Assembly (NCBI RefSeq): GCF_007097395.1
Contig: NZ_VKDC01000042.1
Coordinates: forward strand, 1 to 55,028
DNA: 55,028 bases
From: Fulvivirga sp. M361
Lineage (GTDB): Bacteria; Bacteroidota; Bacteroidia; Cytophagales; Cyclobacteriaceae
Direction of reading: 5' to 3'
The position numbers and the translations under genes are program-made. The notes below the pieces were generated by a model, which ran no database searches, was not told the origin of the DNA, and saw nothing but the letters and a program-made list of their open reading frames with translations. Within the stretch, counting starts at the first letter, position 1. Each line of letters begins with the position of its first letter. Positions 46,253 to 54,562 of this stretch are shown here, in pieces.

Positions 46253-46289
46253 ATCTATGAGCTTTCAAATAGGTTGAAAGCTCATAGAT
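46253..46289. terminator. 16-bp perfect hairpin, probable bidirectional terminator
   Basis: Positions 46253-46268 pair perfectly with 46274-46289 over 16 bp, with a 5-nt loop. It sits between the convergent SRPBCC and phospholipase-like genes and overlaps the latter's stop codon. No strong T-run follows on either strand, so it may act as an mRNA 3'-end barrier rather than a classical terminator. Confidence 0.6.
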
Positions 46290-47265
46290 CAACCCCACTT
46301 TCATGTTTTCTTTTACTCTTTAAGCGTCTCTTCTTCCATTCTTCCAGTTCTTTATAACGCTGAGCTAATTCCTCTTCGCTAAATTCAAAATCTATCATTT
46401 CCTGCAAATCAGGCTGACCAGCATCAACCCAGCAGGTATACCAAAAATCGCCGGTCATTTTCACAGAACGCAGCATCTGACGTTCAACCATACCATTCAA
46501 TACACGATGATATGCCTGGGAAAATTTATATGAATAGGTCTTTATAGTTTGGTTACCACGCGTTTCATATCCATATTTTTTGTCCGGTCCAAATTTTGTT
46601 GTAAGCTCTTTTTCAAAAAACAGCACAGAATCCAGTGCCTCATGCGCTTGGATGACAGCATTCCATATGGTTACTTGAGGTCGTTCGAGATAACTCGCTT
46701 TCCCTACAAAAAAGTCATATTCCGTTGCAAACAGTTCTGTCAAACGCGACTCCCACAAACCGTGAATGCCTTTTTGACCGGTCAGCTGACCATTATAATT
46801 TTCCGTAGTATGTAGAGGCACATTGGCATCCGCAACATAATGACCCAACTCAGCCGATAAACGCAATATTGAAGCAGCATCACGAACTCTCATAGCATCT
46901 GTCAGTCTGTATCGCATTTTATTCACATACCAGGGCACAATGCCGTACATTTTCAATGTATCCTCCGGGTACCTTTGTACTGCATCTTTCCAGTATCTGG
47001 GCATATGATAAACAGCACTATCTCCGTAAACATCTATATCAATGTAATGACGTGCAGCTTCTTCTTCCACAGCATATCGACGCTTGTCCGGATTCACAGC
47101 ATTTTCAGAAAGATATTGAACATGGTGTTTATAGAAACCGATCATTTCGGGTGGCAAGGTAAATACTGCCATACGGTTGATCATTTGATGAGCATAAAAC
47201 CCCCAAAAATTGGCTTTGATGGGAAGGCTTAAGCAAATTAGCGTAACTACGAGATATCGGGTCAA
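46282..47265 (-). CDS. Zinc-dependent phospholipase C-like (S1/P1-nuclease fold) exported protein
   Basis: A 327-aa exported protein. The signal MTRYLVVTLICLSLPIKANF is followed directly by WGFYAHQMINRMAVFTLP (Trp at the mature N-terminus, then His), the pattern of the zinc-dependent phospholipase C family, where the N-terminal Trp and several His and Asp residues bind three Zn ions. HYIDIDVYG, LSAELGHYVADANVPLHTTENYNG and IHGLWESRL carry the other His, Asp and Glu ligands. The tail is basic (RRLKSKRKHE). Activity on phospholipid versus nucleic acid cannot be judged. Confidence 0.85.
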   Translation of the reverse strand: MTRYLVVTLICLSLPIKANFWGFYAHQMINRMAVFTLPPEMIGFYKHHVQYLSENAVNPDKRRYAVEEEAARHYIDIDVYGDSAVYHMPRYWKDAVQRYPEDTLKMYGIVPWYVNKMRYRLTDAMRVRDAASILRLSAELGHYVADANVPLHTTENYNGQLTGQKGIHGLWESRLTELFATEYDFFVGKASYLERPQVTIWNAVIQAHEALDSVLFFEKELTTKFGPDKKYGYETRGNQTIKTYSYKFSQAYHRVLNGMVERQMLRSVKMTGDFWYTCWVDAGQPDLQEMIDFEFSEEELAQRYKELEEWKKRRLKSKRKHESGVDL

Positions 47266-47322
47266 GGTGGCTTCTTTGAATTGTTTAAGTACTGATTTAC
47301 ATTAAATATTAAAAGGTTCAGT

Positions 47323-47353
47323 TTTGCAAATAAAATAATTACCCTTAACTTTG
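47323..47353 (+). promoter_or_regulatory. Bacteroidota-type promoter of rpsT
   Basis: TTTG at 47323-47326, 19 nt, then TAACTTTG at 47346-47353. A full match to TTTG-N19-TAnnTTTG, 38 bp before the rpsT ATG. Confidence 0.82.
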
Positions 47354-47391
47354 CACACTCAAAATTAAAGAGCAGTTGAAATAAACCGGAT

Positions 47392-47646
47392 ATGGCAAAT
47401 CATAAATCAGCACTAAAAAGGATCAGGTCTAATAATGCGAAGAGGTTACGAAACAGGTACCAACATAAGACCACAAGAACCTATATTAAACAACTGGGCC
47501 AGACTACTGACAAAAGTGAAGCATCCGAACTGTTAAAGAAAGTTGTTTCAATGATTGACAAGTTGGCTAAGAAAAACATTATTCACAAGAATAAAGCAGC
47601 TCACAACAAGTCGAAACTCACTAAATATGTAAACGGTCTGGCATAG
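47392..47646 (+). CDS. rpsT: 30S ribosomal protein S20
   Basis: An 84-aa, very basic helical protein that binds 16S rRNA early in 30S assembly. MANHKSALKRIRSNNAKRLRNRYQHKTTRTYIK and the C-terminal HKNKAAHNKSKLTKYVNGLA match S20 throughout. A full -33/-7 promoter lies upstream and a 21-bp perfect terminator hairpin downstream, so it is a monocistronic unit. Confidence 0.97.
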   Translation: MANHKSALKRIRSNNAKRLRNRYQHKTTRTYIKQLGQTTDKSEASELLKKVVSMIDKLAKKNIIHKNKAAHNKSKLTKYVNGLA

Positions 47647-47675
47647 AAGACAGATCCTGTAGCATTTAATCTTAT

Positions 47676-47720
47676 AAATTAAAAAGCCCTGCCATCAATG
47701 ATGGCAGGGCTTTTTAATTT
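47676..47720 (+). terminator. Strong terminator after rpsT
   Basis: Arms 47676-47696 and 47700-47720 are perfectly complementary over 21 bp, around a 3-nt loop, with T-runs on both strands. The strongest hairpin in the window; it isolates rpsT from radC. Confidence 0.95.
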
Positions 47721-47778
47721 ATACTCATTCACCACATATTTGTACACTATAGAAATCAGGCAAAAATTTGGGTAATTA

Positions 47779-48474
47779 ATGAAGACATACCGCTATTTGA
47801 ATATCAAAGATTGGGCAGAAGAAGATCGTCCTAGAGAAAAGCTTTCCCTGAAGGGAAAATCGGCCTTGTCAGAAGCAGAGCTTATCGCCATCATTATAGG
47901 TTCAGGTACACCCTCGTTGAATGCAGTCGACGTAGCCAAAGGTATACTAAGTTCTATTGAAAATGACCTTAACCGGCTTGCAAAGTTGTCTGTAAACGAT
48001 CTTAAAAAATTCAAAGGTATAGGAGAAGCTAAAGCTATTGGTATCGTGGCAGCTATGGAATTGGGACGCCGGCGAAAAGAGGCCGAGGTTTCTAAAAAAC
48101 CCAAGATTACCTGCAGTAATGATGTGTATAAGCTAATGGGCCAAGAGCTTATGGATTTATCCCATGAAGAGTTTTGGTGTGTCTTGCTCAGTAAGAGTAA
48201 TATTGTCATTAAAAAACAACTCGTAAGCAGTGGAGGTGTATCAGGTACAGTTGCAGATCCCAGAATCATTTTTAAAGCAGCCCTGGAAGAATTAGCTTCG
48301 GGCATTATATTGGTCCATAATCACCCTTCCGGAAATCTGAAGCCGAGCCAGCAAGATATAAGGCTTACACAAAAAATGAAAGAGGCCGGCAAAACGTTGG
48401 ATGTATCGCTCCTGGATCATTTGATATTTACTGATAATGGGTATTTTAGCTTTACAGATGAAAATCTGCTTTGA
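47779..48474 (+). CDS. radC: RadC family JAB1/MPN metalloprotease-like protein
   Basis: A 231-aa protein: an N-terminal helix-hairpin-helix region (SLKGKSALSEAELIAIIIGSGTPSLNAVDVAKGIL and LKKFKGIGEAKAIGIVAAMELGRRR) and a C-terminal JAMM/MPN domain with the metal site HNHPSGNLKPSQQDIRLTQKM. The EFWCVLLSKSNIVIKK and SGTVADPRIIFKAALEELASGIILVHNHPSG segments are typical. The name comes from an old DNA-repair assignment that did not hold; its activity is not settled. The DUF1684 gene starts 2 bp after its stop. Confidence 0.95.
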   Translation: MKTYRYLNIKDWAEEDRPREKLSLKGKSALSEAELIAIIIGSGTPSLNAVDVAKGILSSIENDLNRLAKLSVNDLKKFKGIGEAKAIGIVAAMELGRRRKEAEVSKKPKITCSNDVYKLMGQELMDLSHEEFWCVLLSKSNIVIKKQLVSSGGVSGTVADPRIIFKAALEELASGIILVHNHPSGNLKPSQQDIRLTQKMKEAGKTLDVSLLDHLIFTDNGYFSFTDENLL

Positions 48475-48476
48475 GC

Positions 48477-49085
48477 ATGAAAAGGAATAGGATTGTATTG
48501 ATTATTGTATTGGTCGTTATTGGAGGTATTGTTTTTTATGCCGGTTCAGGTGATCAAACCCCCGAAGAATATGCTGAGTACATAGAAAAAGAGCGGGAGG
48601 AGCAAGATAGATTTATGAGATACTCGGATGAATCACCATTTGCTAAAGATAGTGTTACCTTCCAGGGATTGAATCACTACCCGGCAGATAAGTCCTTTAA
48701 GGTTAAAGGACGTTTTGAACCTATCCCTAATCCTAAAATAATTACACTTGGAACTAACGATGGCAAAAAAGAGCAATACCTTGAATACGGATATGCTATT
48801 TTCCCTCTGTTAGATAAAGAAAACAAATTGCTCATTCTGGAAAATGTTACTGAAAATGTATTATTTCTTGCTTTCGGAGATGCCACCAGTGCTATAGATA
48901 CTTATGGTGCCGGGCGCTATCTGGATGTAGATCATGCCGGTGATAAAACCATCATTCTGGATTTCAACCTGGCATATAATCCATATTGTGCGTATTCAGC
49001 AGGTTTCAGCTGTCCGTTTCCTCCAAAAGAAAACCTTTTGGATATTGCTATCACGGCTGGAGAAAAAAGTTACCTTACGGATTGA
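48477..49085 (+). CDS. DUF1684 membrane-anchored or exported protein
   Basis: 202 aa from ATG 48477. A hydrophobic N-terminal anchor (MKRNRIVLIIVLVVIGGIVFYAG) precedes a coiled, charged linker (EEYAEYIEKEREEQDRFMR), then the DUF1684 domain: SPFAKDSVTFQGLNHYPADKSFKVKGRFEP, LFLAFGDATSAIDTYGAGRYLDVD, and ILDFNLAYNPYCAYSAGFSCPFPPKENLLDIAITAGEK, the most conserved block. Function unknown. Two bp after radC, so the genes are co-transcribed, but no functional link is known. Confidence 0.87.
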   Translation: MKRNRIVLIIVLVVIGGIVFYAGSGDQTPEEYAEYIEKEREEQDRFMRYSDESPFAKDSVTFQGLNHYPADKSFKVKGRFEPIPNPKIITLGTNDGKKEQYLEYGYAIFPLLDKENKLLILENVTENVLFLAFGDATSAIDTYGAGRYLDVDHAGDKTIILDFNLAYNPYCAYSAGFSCPFPPKENLLDIAITAGEKSYLTD

Positions 49086-49254
49086 TCACCCCTTCAAAGC
49101 CCTTATAATATCATTGATCCGTATCACAGTGTGCCTGTGTATGCTAAACATATCTCTTACAGGTTCATTATGATTAAAATTTTGAGTAACAAGCCAAAGT
49201 AACCAGAGGAATAAACAACCATTTATAATCCCTCTATCAAATCGTTAAAATAGT

Positions 49255-49262
49255 TAACTTTG
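49255..49262 (+). promoter_or_regulatory. Candidate -7 element of pheT
   Basis: TAACTTTG matches TAnnTTTG, 33 bp before the pheT ATG. It is the same octamer as in the rpsT promoter, but no TTTG lies 19 nt upstream. Confidence 0.45.
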
Positions 49263-49295
49263 CACGCTTCAACTTAACAGTATTCTGAGTACAAT

Positions 49296-51713
49296 ATGAA
49301 AATATCCTTAAACTGGCTCAAGACGTACATTGATCTAAATGATACGCCTGAAAAAATAGGTCAAATACTTACAGACACAGGGCTTGAAGTAGAAGGTATA
49401 GAAAAAATTGAATCGGTGAAAGGCGGGCTCGCGGGTATAGTGATAGGTGAAGTCCTCACTTGTGAAAAACATCCTAATGCAGACAAACTTAAGATAACTA
49501 CAGTGGATATAGGAGAAGAAACTCCATCTCCCATAGTCTGTGGCGCCCCTAATGTTCAATCAGGTCAAAAAGTGGTAGTTGCAACGGTAGGCGCTACACT
49601 ATACCCTACGGGTCATGATGCTTTTAAAATTAAAAAAGCAAAAATAAGAGGAGAAGTATCTGAAGGAATGATTTGTGCTGAAGATGAAATAGGCTTGGGT
49701 CAAAGTCATGATGGGATTATGGTGCTTGATACTGACGTACCAAATGGTACACCAGCATCTGATTATTTTGACCTGGACGATGACCACGTTTTCGAAATTG
49801 GATTAACACCGAACCGGGCAGATGCTGCTTCTCATCTGGGTACAGCACGGGACCTGAAAGCTGCTTTGCAAACCGAAGTCAAATGGCCTGCTGTTGATGA
49901 GTTCGTTGTAGAAAATAATGATCGCCCCATTACTATTAAAGTAGAAAATCAAGATGCCTGCCCAAGATATGTAGGGCTGACTATTAGCAATGTAACCGTC
50001 AAGGAATCTCCGGAATGGTTACAACAGCGATTAGTTGCCATAGGACTAACTCCAATTAATAATATTGTTGATGTTACCAATTTCGTCCAGCATGAGGTAG
50101 GACAACCACTTCATGCTTTTGATGCCGATGAAATTGCAGAAGACACAGTGATCGTCAAAACTTTGCCGGAGGGAAGCAAATTTACTACCCTGGATGAAAA
50201 AGAGCGATTACTCAGCGCTGCCGACTTAATGATCTGCAATGGAAAGTCAGAAGGGATGTGTATTGCCGGTGTGTTTGGTGGAATAGGTTCCGGTGTGAAA
50301 GAAACTACTCAAAACATTTTCCTGGAAAGTGCTTATTTCTCTGCTGACAGTATCAGAAAAACAGCCCAACGTCACCAGCTAAAAACGGACGCATCGTTCA
50401 GGTATGAGCGAGGTACGGACCCAAGGGTTTGTGTATATGCTGCGAAAAGAGCTGCCCTGTTAATTAAAGAACTTTCGGGGGGCGAAGTGTCTTCTGAGAT
50501 CATAGATCTATATCCTAAAGAAGTTGAGAACTTCAGAATTGAAGTAAAATTCAAAAACATTTATCGGCTCCTCGGCATCGAACTCGAGAGGCAACGTATT
50601 TTTGAAATATTAGGCTCACTTGATATCGAAATTGAAGAGGAGAGCAAAGACAAGTTTCTCGCTTCTGTCCCACCTTATCGTGTAGATGTACAACGTGAGG
50701 CAGATATAGCTGAAGAAATATTGCGTATTTATGGTTTCAACAATATTACCATCCCTGAAAGCTTCAATAGTGACTACCTGGCTGAGTTCCCTCAAAAAGA
50801 CGCCAGTAAAACACAGAAAGGCATCACAGAGTTATTAGTAGCTAATGGCTTCTATGAGATTATGACTAACTCACTCACAAAACCTGTTTATGCTGAAAAA
50901 GCAGAAGACCTTGATAGTGCGCAAAGTGTAGAAGTTCTGAATAAATTGAGTGAAGACCTTGGTGTACTAAGACAAAGCCTATTATATAACGGTTTGGAAG
51001 TGGCTGCCTACAACATTAACAGAAAGCAAACAAACCTTAAATTTTTTGAATTCGGCAAGAACTACTTCAGGCAGGATAAAGACTACAATGAGAGAGTTAG
51101 GTTAGGTTTATTTATGAGTGGATACAGGCAAGCTGAAAGCTGGACGGCCCGGGCAGAAAAAATAAAATTCCATGATTTGGCCAGCGCTGTTCAACTTGTA
51201 TTAAAACGACTGGCCGATTCAAAGTTGGAGTCTGATGTAATTCATCAGTATCCTTATGATTATGCGTTGGAAATGTCACTGAATAAGCAGGTGTTGGTTA
51301 CATATGGGAAAATAAAGGATACATTGTTAAAAGAATCAGGCATTAAACAAGAATTATTTTATGCTGACATGGATTGGGACTTGCTTTTGAAGCTTACAAA
51401 TAATAATATAGTATATCAAGAAGTATCAAAGTTTCCAGAAGTAAGACGAGACCTTTCTTTAGTCCTTGACAAAAGTGTTGCTTTCCAGGAAATCCAGGCC
51501 ATTGCGAAGAGGCATAATCAACATCTTGTGAGAAACATAAATGTGTTTGATGTGTATGAGGGGGAGAAAGTAGGCAAAGATAAAAAAGCCTATGCGATGA
51601 GCTTTGTTCTTCAGGATAAAGAAAAGACACTCACTGATAAGGTCATTGATCGCGTTATGAACAAAATGATGCAGGCCTTTGAAAACGAACTTGGAGCTAT
51701 AATAAGAAAATAA
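49296..51713 (+). CDS. pheT: Phenylalanyl-tRNA synthetase beta subunit
   Basis: The beta subunit of the heterotetrameric PheRS that charges tRNA-Phe. The 805-aa length is normal. The order is an N-terminal region (MKISLNWLKTYIDL), an EMAP-like tRNA-binding domain (about 40-150, GLAGIVIGEVLTCEKHPNADKLKITTVDIGE), the B3/B4 editing domain, B5, and a C-terminal ferredoxin-like anticodon-binding domain (SKFPEVRRDLSLVLDKSVAFQEI). HPNADKL and TPNRADA are visible. pheS is not in the window, so the subunits are encoded apart, as is usual in Bacteroidota. The next start follows 2 bp later. Confidence 0.97.
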   Translation: MKISLNWLKTYIDLNDTPEKIGQILTDTGLEVEGIEKIESVKGGLAGIVIGEVLTCEKHPNADKLKITTVDIGEETPSPIVCGAPNVQSGQKVVVATVGATLYPTGHDAFKIKKAKIRGEVSEGMICAEDEIGLGQSHDGIMVLDTDVPNGTPASDYFDLDDDHVFEIGLTPNRADAASHLGTARDLKAALQTEVKWPAVDEFVVENNDRPITIKVENQDACPRYVGLTISNVTVKESPEWLQQRLVAIGLTPINNIVDVTNFVQHEVGQPLHAFDADEIAEDTVIVKTLPEGSKFTTLDEKERLLSAADLMICNGKSEGMCIAGVFGGIGSGVKETTQNIFLESAYFSADSIRKTAQRHQLKTDASFRYERGTDPRVCVYAAKRAALLIKELSGGEVSSEIIDLYPKEVENFRIEVKFKNIYRLLGIELERQRIFEILGSLDIEIEEESKDKFLASVPPYRVDVQREADIAEEILRIYGFNNITIPESFNSDYLAEFPQKDASKTQKGITELLVANGFYEIMTNSLTKPVYAEKAEDLDSAQSVEVLNKLSEDLGVLRQSLLYNGLEVAAYNINRKQTNLKFFEFGKNYFRQDKDYNERVRLGLFMSGYRQAESWTARAEKIKFHDLASAVQLVLKRLADSKLESDVIHQYPYDYALEMSLNKQVLVTYGKIKDTLLKESGIKQELFYADMDWDLLLKLTNNNIVYQEVSKFPEVRRDLSLVLDKSVAFQEIQAIAKRHNQHLVRNINVFDVYEGEKVGKDKKAYAMSFVLQDKEKTLTDKVIDRVMNKMMQAFENELGAIIRK

Positions 51714-51715
51714 AT

Positions 51716-52006
51716 ATGAGTCAGGATCTTCTAAAATCACATCTATCCACACTAGAACGCAAACTCAATTTATTACTCAAAGAACATCGATCCTCCAAAG
51801 ATCACATCGCTTCTTTACAGCAAGAAAATGACGAACTTAGGTCTTTTTTGAAGGCAAAAGACGAACAAATTGCCAGCTTTCAAAATAAGATTAAAATTAG
51901 TAAGATTGTAAGGGAAATAGATTCTGATGAAGATACGTCAGAGCTTAAGAGGAAGATAGACGAATATATCAAAGAGATTGATAAATGCATTACGCATTTA
52001 AGCTAA
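51716..52006 (+). CDS. Coiled-coil protein between pheT and zapA (96 aa)
   Basis: A 96-aa protein that is almost entirely a predicted coiled coil: SHLSTLERKLNLLLKEHRSSKDHIASLQQENDELRSFLKAKDEQIASFQNKIK, then a charged linker and a second helix ending ECDKCITHLS-like (KEIDKCITHLS). No enzyme motif. The gene sits 2 bp after pheT and 18 bp before zapA; in many Bacteroidota a similar coiled-coil gene precedes zapA, so a role in cell division as a ZapA or FtsZ partner (ZapB-like) is plausible but inferred from position only. Confidence 0.8.
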   Translation: MSQDLLKSHLSTLERKLNLLLKEHRSSKDHIASLQQENDELRSFLKAKDEQIASFQNKIKISKIVREIDSDEDTSELKRKIDEYIKEIDKCITHLS

Positions 52007-52024
52007 TAATAACATCAGCCGGAA

Positions 52025-52312
52025 ATGGACATACTCTCGATCAAAATAAAAATAGCTGACAGGGAGTATCCTATGAAAGTGAAGCCTGAAGATGAAGAAA
52101 GGGTAAGGAAGGCCGGCAAAAAGATCAATGAAAGGCTACGGTCTTACAGAGAACAATTTGGCATCAATGACAACCAAGACCTGCTCGCAATGGTGGCTTT
52201 TGATAGTTTGGTGGACAAACTGGAAATGGAAGATAAACAGTTAAGTGCTGATGACTCCGCTACCATAGAACGAATTGAACATCTTAATAAGTTGATTAGC
52301 AAATCCCTTTAG
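52025..52312 (+). CDS. zapA: Cell division protein ZapA
   Basis: A 95-aa small FtsZ-associated protein. SIKIKIADREYPMKVKPEDEERVRKAGKKINERLRSYREQFGINDNQDLLAMVAFDSLVDKLEM is the ZapA fold: a short N-terminal beta-hairpin head, then a long coiled-coil helix. In the family it bundles FtsZ protofilaments at the division ring. The pheT / coiled-coil / zapA order and short gaps suggest one transcript. A structured non-coding stretch follows. Confidence 0.92.
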   Translation: MDILSIKIKIADREYPMKVKPEDEERVRKAGKKINERLRSYREQFGINDNQDLLAMVAFDSLVDKLEMEDKQLSADDSATIERIEHLNKLISKSL

Positions 52313-52321
52313 AATTTTTCT

Positions 52322-52470
52322 TTCCCTCAGCACCTCTCTTTAGAGTCTATTTTAAAGATCTGGCTTAGGTTAAATACCGGAAAGCTCTGTTTCTATCACT
52401 CTCTGAATGTATTGAAACAGCTTCATTTCATATCATTACCTAGCGACCAGTCTGATGAATTTTAAGATTA
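52322..52470 (+). ncRNA. Candidate structured RNA between zapA and rny (6S RNA-like)
   Basis: The 173-bp gap can fold into one long, interrupted rod. CTGTTTC (52387-52393) pairs with GAAACAG (52414-52420), extended by GAAA/TTTC. CTTAGGT (52364-52370) pairs with ACCTAG (52438-52443) with one bulge. AGATCTGG (52356-52363) pairs with CCAGTCT (52447-52453) with one bulge. A rod with internal loops, placed next to zapA, is what 6S RNA (which binds RNA polymerase holoenzyme) looks like in many bacteria. Ends are approximate; an untranslated rny leader structure is the alternative. Confidence 0.45.
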
Positions 52471-52485
52471 ACTACATATAGAAAA

Positions 52486-54054
52486 ATGGACTTATTGATT
52501 GTTTATCTGGTCATCACAGCAGTAGTTGCCTTGGGAACAGGTTTGTTTATAGGAAAAACCCTGGTGGCAAAAGCCAATAAGGCTAAAGAACTCGAGCTGG
52601 AAGAAAAAGCCAAGTTGATTATAAAGGAAGCAGAAATTTCAGCTGAGAATATTAAAAAGGATAAAATTTTAGAGGCTAAAGAAAAGTTCCTGAAACTAAA
52701 ATCTGACTTTGAGGAAGAAAGTAACCGTAAAAAGAGCCAACTCATCAGCAATGAGAATAAATTAAGGCAAAAAGAGCAAACTCTGTCCAAAGAGTTTGAA
52801 AAGGTCAATCGTAAAGAATCAGATATAAAAAGCCTCCGGGAAAAGCTTGAGACACAACTGGAAGTGGTGAACAAAAAGAAAGTTGAATTGGACAAATTCA
52901 ATCAGCAGAAGGTGAGTATTCTGGAAAAGATATCAAATCTTACGGCGGACGATGCACGTGAACAATTAGTAGAGTCCATGAAGGTAGAAGCAGAATCCAA
53001 GGCATCTTCTTTCATTAAAGACATCATTGAAGAAGCTAAACTTACCGCAACGAAAGAAGCTAAAAAGATTGTAGTTGAAACCATACAACGTACTGCAACT
53101 GAACATGCCATTGAAAACTGTGTATCTATCTTTAATATTGAAAGTGATGATATCAAAGGTAAGATAATAGGTCGTGAAGGGAGAAACATTCGCGCGCTGG
53201 AAGCCGCTACCGGTGTGGAAATTATCGTCGATGATACACCGGAAGCTATCATCATCTCTGGTTTTGATCCGGTACGCAGAGAAATAGCACGGCTATCGCT
53301 GCACCGACTCGTGGTGGATGGTAGAATACACCCTGCAAGAATTGAGGAGATTGTAGCTAAAACCAAGAAAAACATTGAAGAAGAGATCGTAGAAACCGGT
53401 GAGAGAACTGCCATTGATCTTGGTATCCATGGACTTCATCCGGAGTTGATCAAGATGGTAGGTAGAATGCGCTTTCGTTCATCTTATGGTCAAAACCTGT
53501 TACAACACTCACGTGAGGTGGCTAACTTATGTGCCACCATGGCCTCTGAGATTGGCATGAACCCAAAACAAGCCAAACGAGCAGGACTGCTCCATGATAT
53601 CGGTAAAGTATGGCCGGAAGAACCGGAAAAGCCTCATGCCATCCTGGGTATGGACCTCGCCAAGAAGTACAAGGAACACCCGATAGTATGTAATGCCATC
53701 GGGGCGCACCACGATGAAATAGAAATGACAAGTCTTATTTCTCCCATTGTGCAGGCTTGTGATGCTGTTTCAGGTGCTAGACCTGGCGCGAGACGTGAGA
53801 TTATGGAAAGCTATATTAAGCGCCTGAAGGAGCTCGAGGAACTGGCGCTAAGTTTCGACGGGGTCAACAAGTGCTATGCAATTCAGGCAGGACGAGAGTT
53901 AAGGGTGATGGTAGATGCAGATACTGTCAAGGATGATCGCGCCGGTCAGCTTTCTTTTGATATTTCTCAGAAAATTGAAAAAGACATGCAGTATCCGGGG
54001 CAGATCAAAGTCACTGTGATACGGGAAATGCGATCTGTCGCTTACGCTAAATAA
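52486..54054 (+). CDS. rny: Ribonuclease Y
   Basis: Membrane-anchored endoribonuclease that initiates mRNA decay. The 522-aa protein has an N-terminal membrane helix ([23 protein letters not shown]), a long coiled coil (about 30-150), a KH domain ([29 protein letters not shown]), and a catalytic HD domain ([20 protein letters not shown] ... [21 protein letters not shown], His-Asp at the centre) with a C-terminal region ending in [15 protein letters not shown]. All parts are intact. Last housekeeping gene before the mobile-element region. Confidence 0.97.
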   Translation: MDLLIVYLVITAVVALGTGLFIGKTLVAKANKAKELELEEKAKLIIKEAEISAENIKKDKILEAKEKFLKLKSDFEEESNRKKSQLISNENKLRQKEQTLSKEFEKVNRKESDIKSLREKLETQLEVVNKKKVELDKFNQQKVSILEKISNLTADDAREQLVESMKVEAESKASSFIKDIIEEAKLTATKEAKKIVVETIQRTATEHAIENCVSIFNIESDDIKGKIIGREGRNIRALEAATGVEIIVDDTPEAIIISGFDPVRREIARLSLHRLVVDGRIHPARIEEIVAKTKKNIEEEIVETGERTAIDLGIHGLHPELIKMVGRMRFRSSYGQNLLQHSREVANLCATMASEIGMNPKQAKRAGLLHDIGKVWPEEPEKPHAILGMDLAKKYKEHPIVCNAIGAHHDEIEMTSLISPIVQACDAVSGARPGARREIMESYIKRLKELEELALSFDGVNKCYAIQAGRELRVMVDADTVKDDRAGQLSFDISQKIEKDMQYPGQIKVTVIREMRSVAYAK

Positions 54055-54336
54055 GACTGCGAATCAAATATGAAGCAGTTATACATATTCTATGTATAGC
54101 ACCCATGATAATTTATATAAAATTGTAAGGCTGGTGGTTTACGGTTGGTGTGGTTCGCTTGCGGGCAGTGTATAAGCAGGCATAAGGGGTTGATTTTTAT
54201 CCTTTGCAAGGAAAACGGACTTTAGTCTTTTCTCTATGTAAAATGGAAAAATCATGTGTGTTGATTTGTCTGTTTATAATTTCAAACACTAATTTCCCTA
54301 AAGGAAAGCAGATTGTGAAATTTACATTTTATAAGG

Positions 54337-54562
54337 TCAAAGATCAAGTACAGCCCGGTCAAGATGGACATACCCTCCATCTACAAAAAAATATTGACCT
54401 GTAGTATGCGAAGATCTCTCCGAAACAAGAAACAAAGCGACATCGGCAATTTCCTGCGGAGTAGTCATTCTGTTACCCAACGGAATTTTAGACTTGATAC
54501 TTTTTAATAGTCCTTCACCATTTTCCTGGTTATCTGTAAACGTCCGAGGAACCCATATCGGA
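54337..54562 (-). pseudogene. C-terminal remnant of a short-chain dehydrogenase (SDR), cut by IS66
   Basis: Reading the minus strand to the stop at 54337, the last about 70 residues are the conserved SDR C-terminus: KIPLGNRMTTPQEIADVALFL, then SERSSHTTGQYFFVDGGYVHLDRAV. The end HLDRAV resembles the Bacteroidota SDRs near sugar (fucose or rhamnose) use, but the exact enzyme cannot be named. The N-terminal Rossmann half with TGxxxGxG and the catalytic YxxxK are absent: upstream the frame runs into transposase sequence. The boundary near 54562 is approximate. Confidence 0.8.

Noticed and set aside
47793-48305. 170-codon minus-strand frame opposite radC
   Set aside because: Antisense shadow of a clearly coding RadC gene with a complete JAMM motif; no recognisable protein. 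The same holds for long frames opposite rny (52902-53414), typA (38929-39366) and ClpX (7543-7869).
54204-54404. 66-codon plus-strand frame (MQGKRTLVFSLCKMEK...)
   Set aside because: It overlaps the SDR remnant on the other strand, has no family signal and its end is the reverse of SDR codons. Treated as a chance frame; 54055-54336 shows nothing else.
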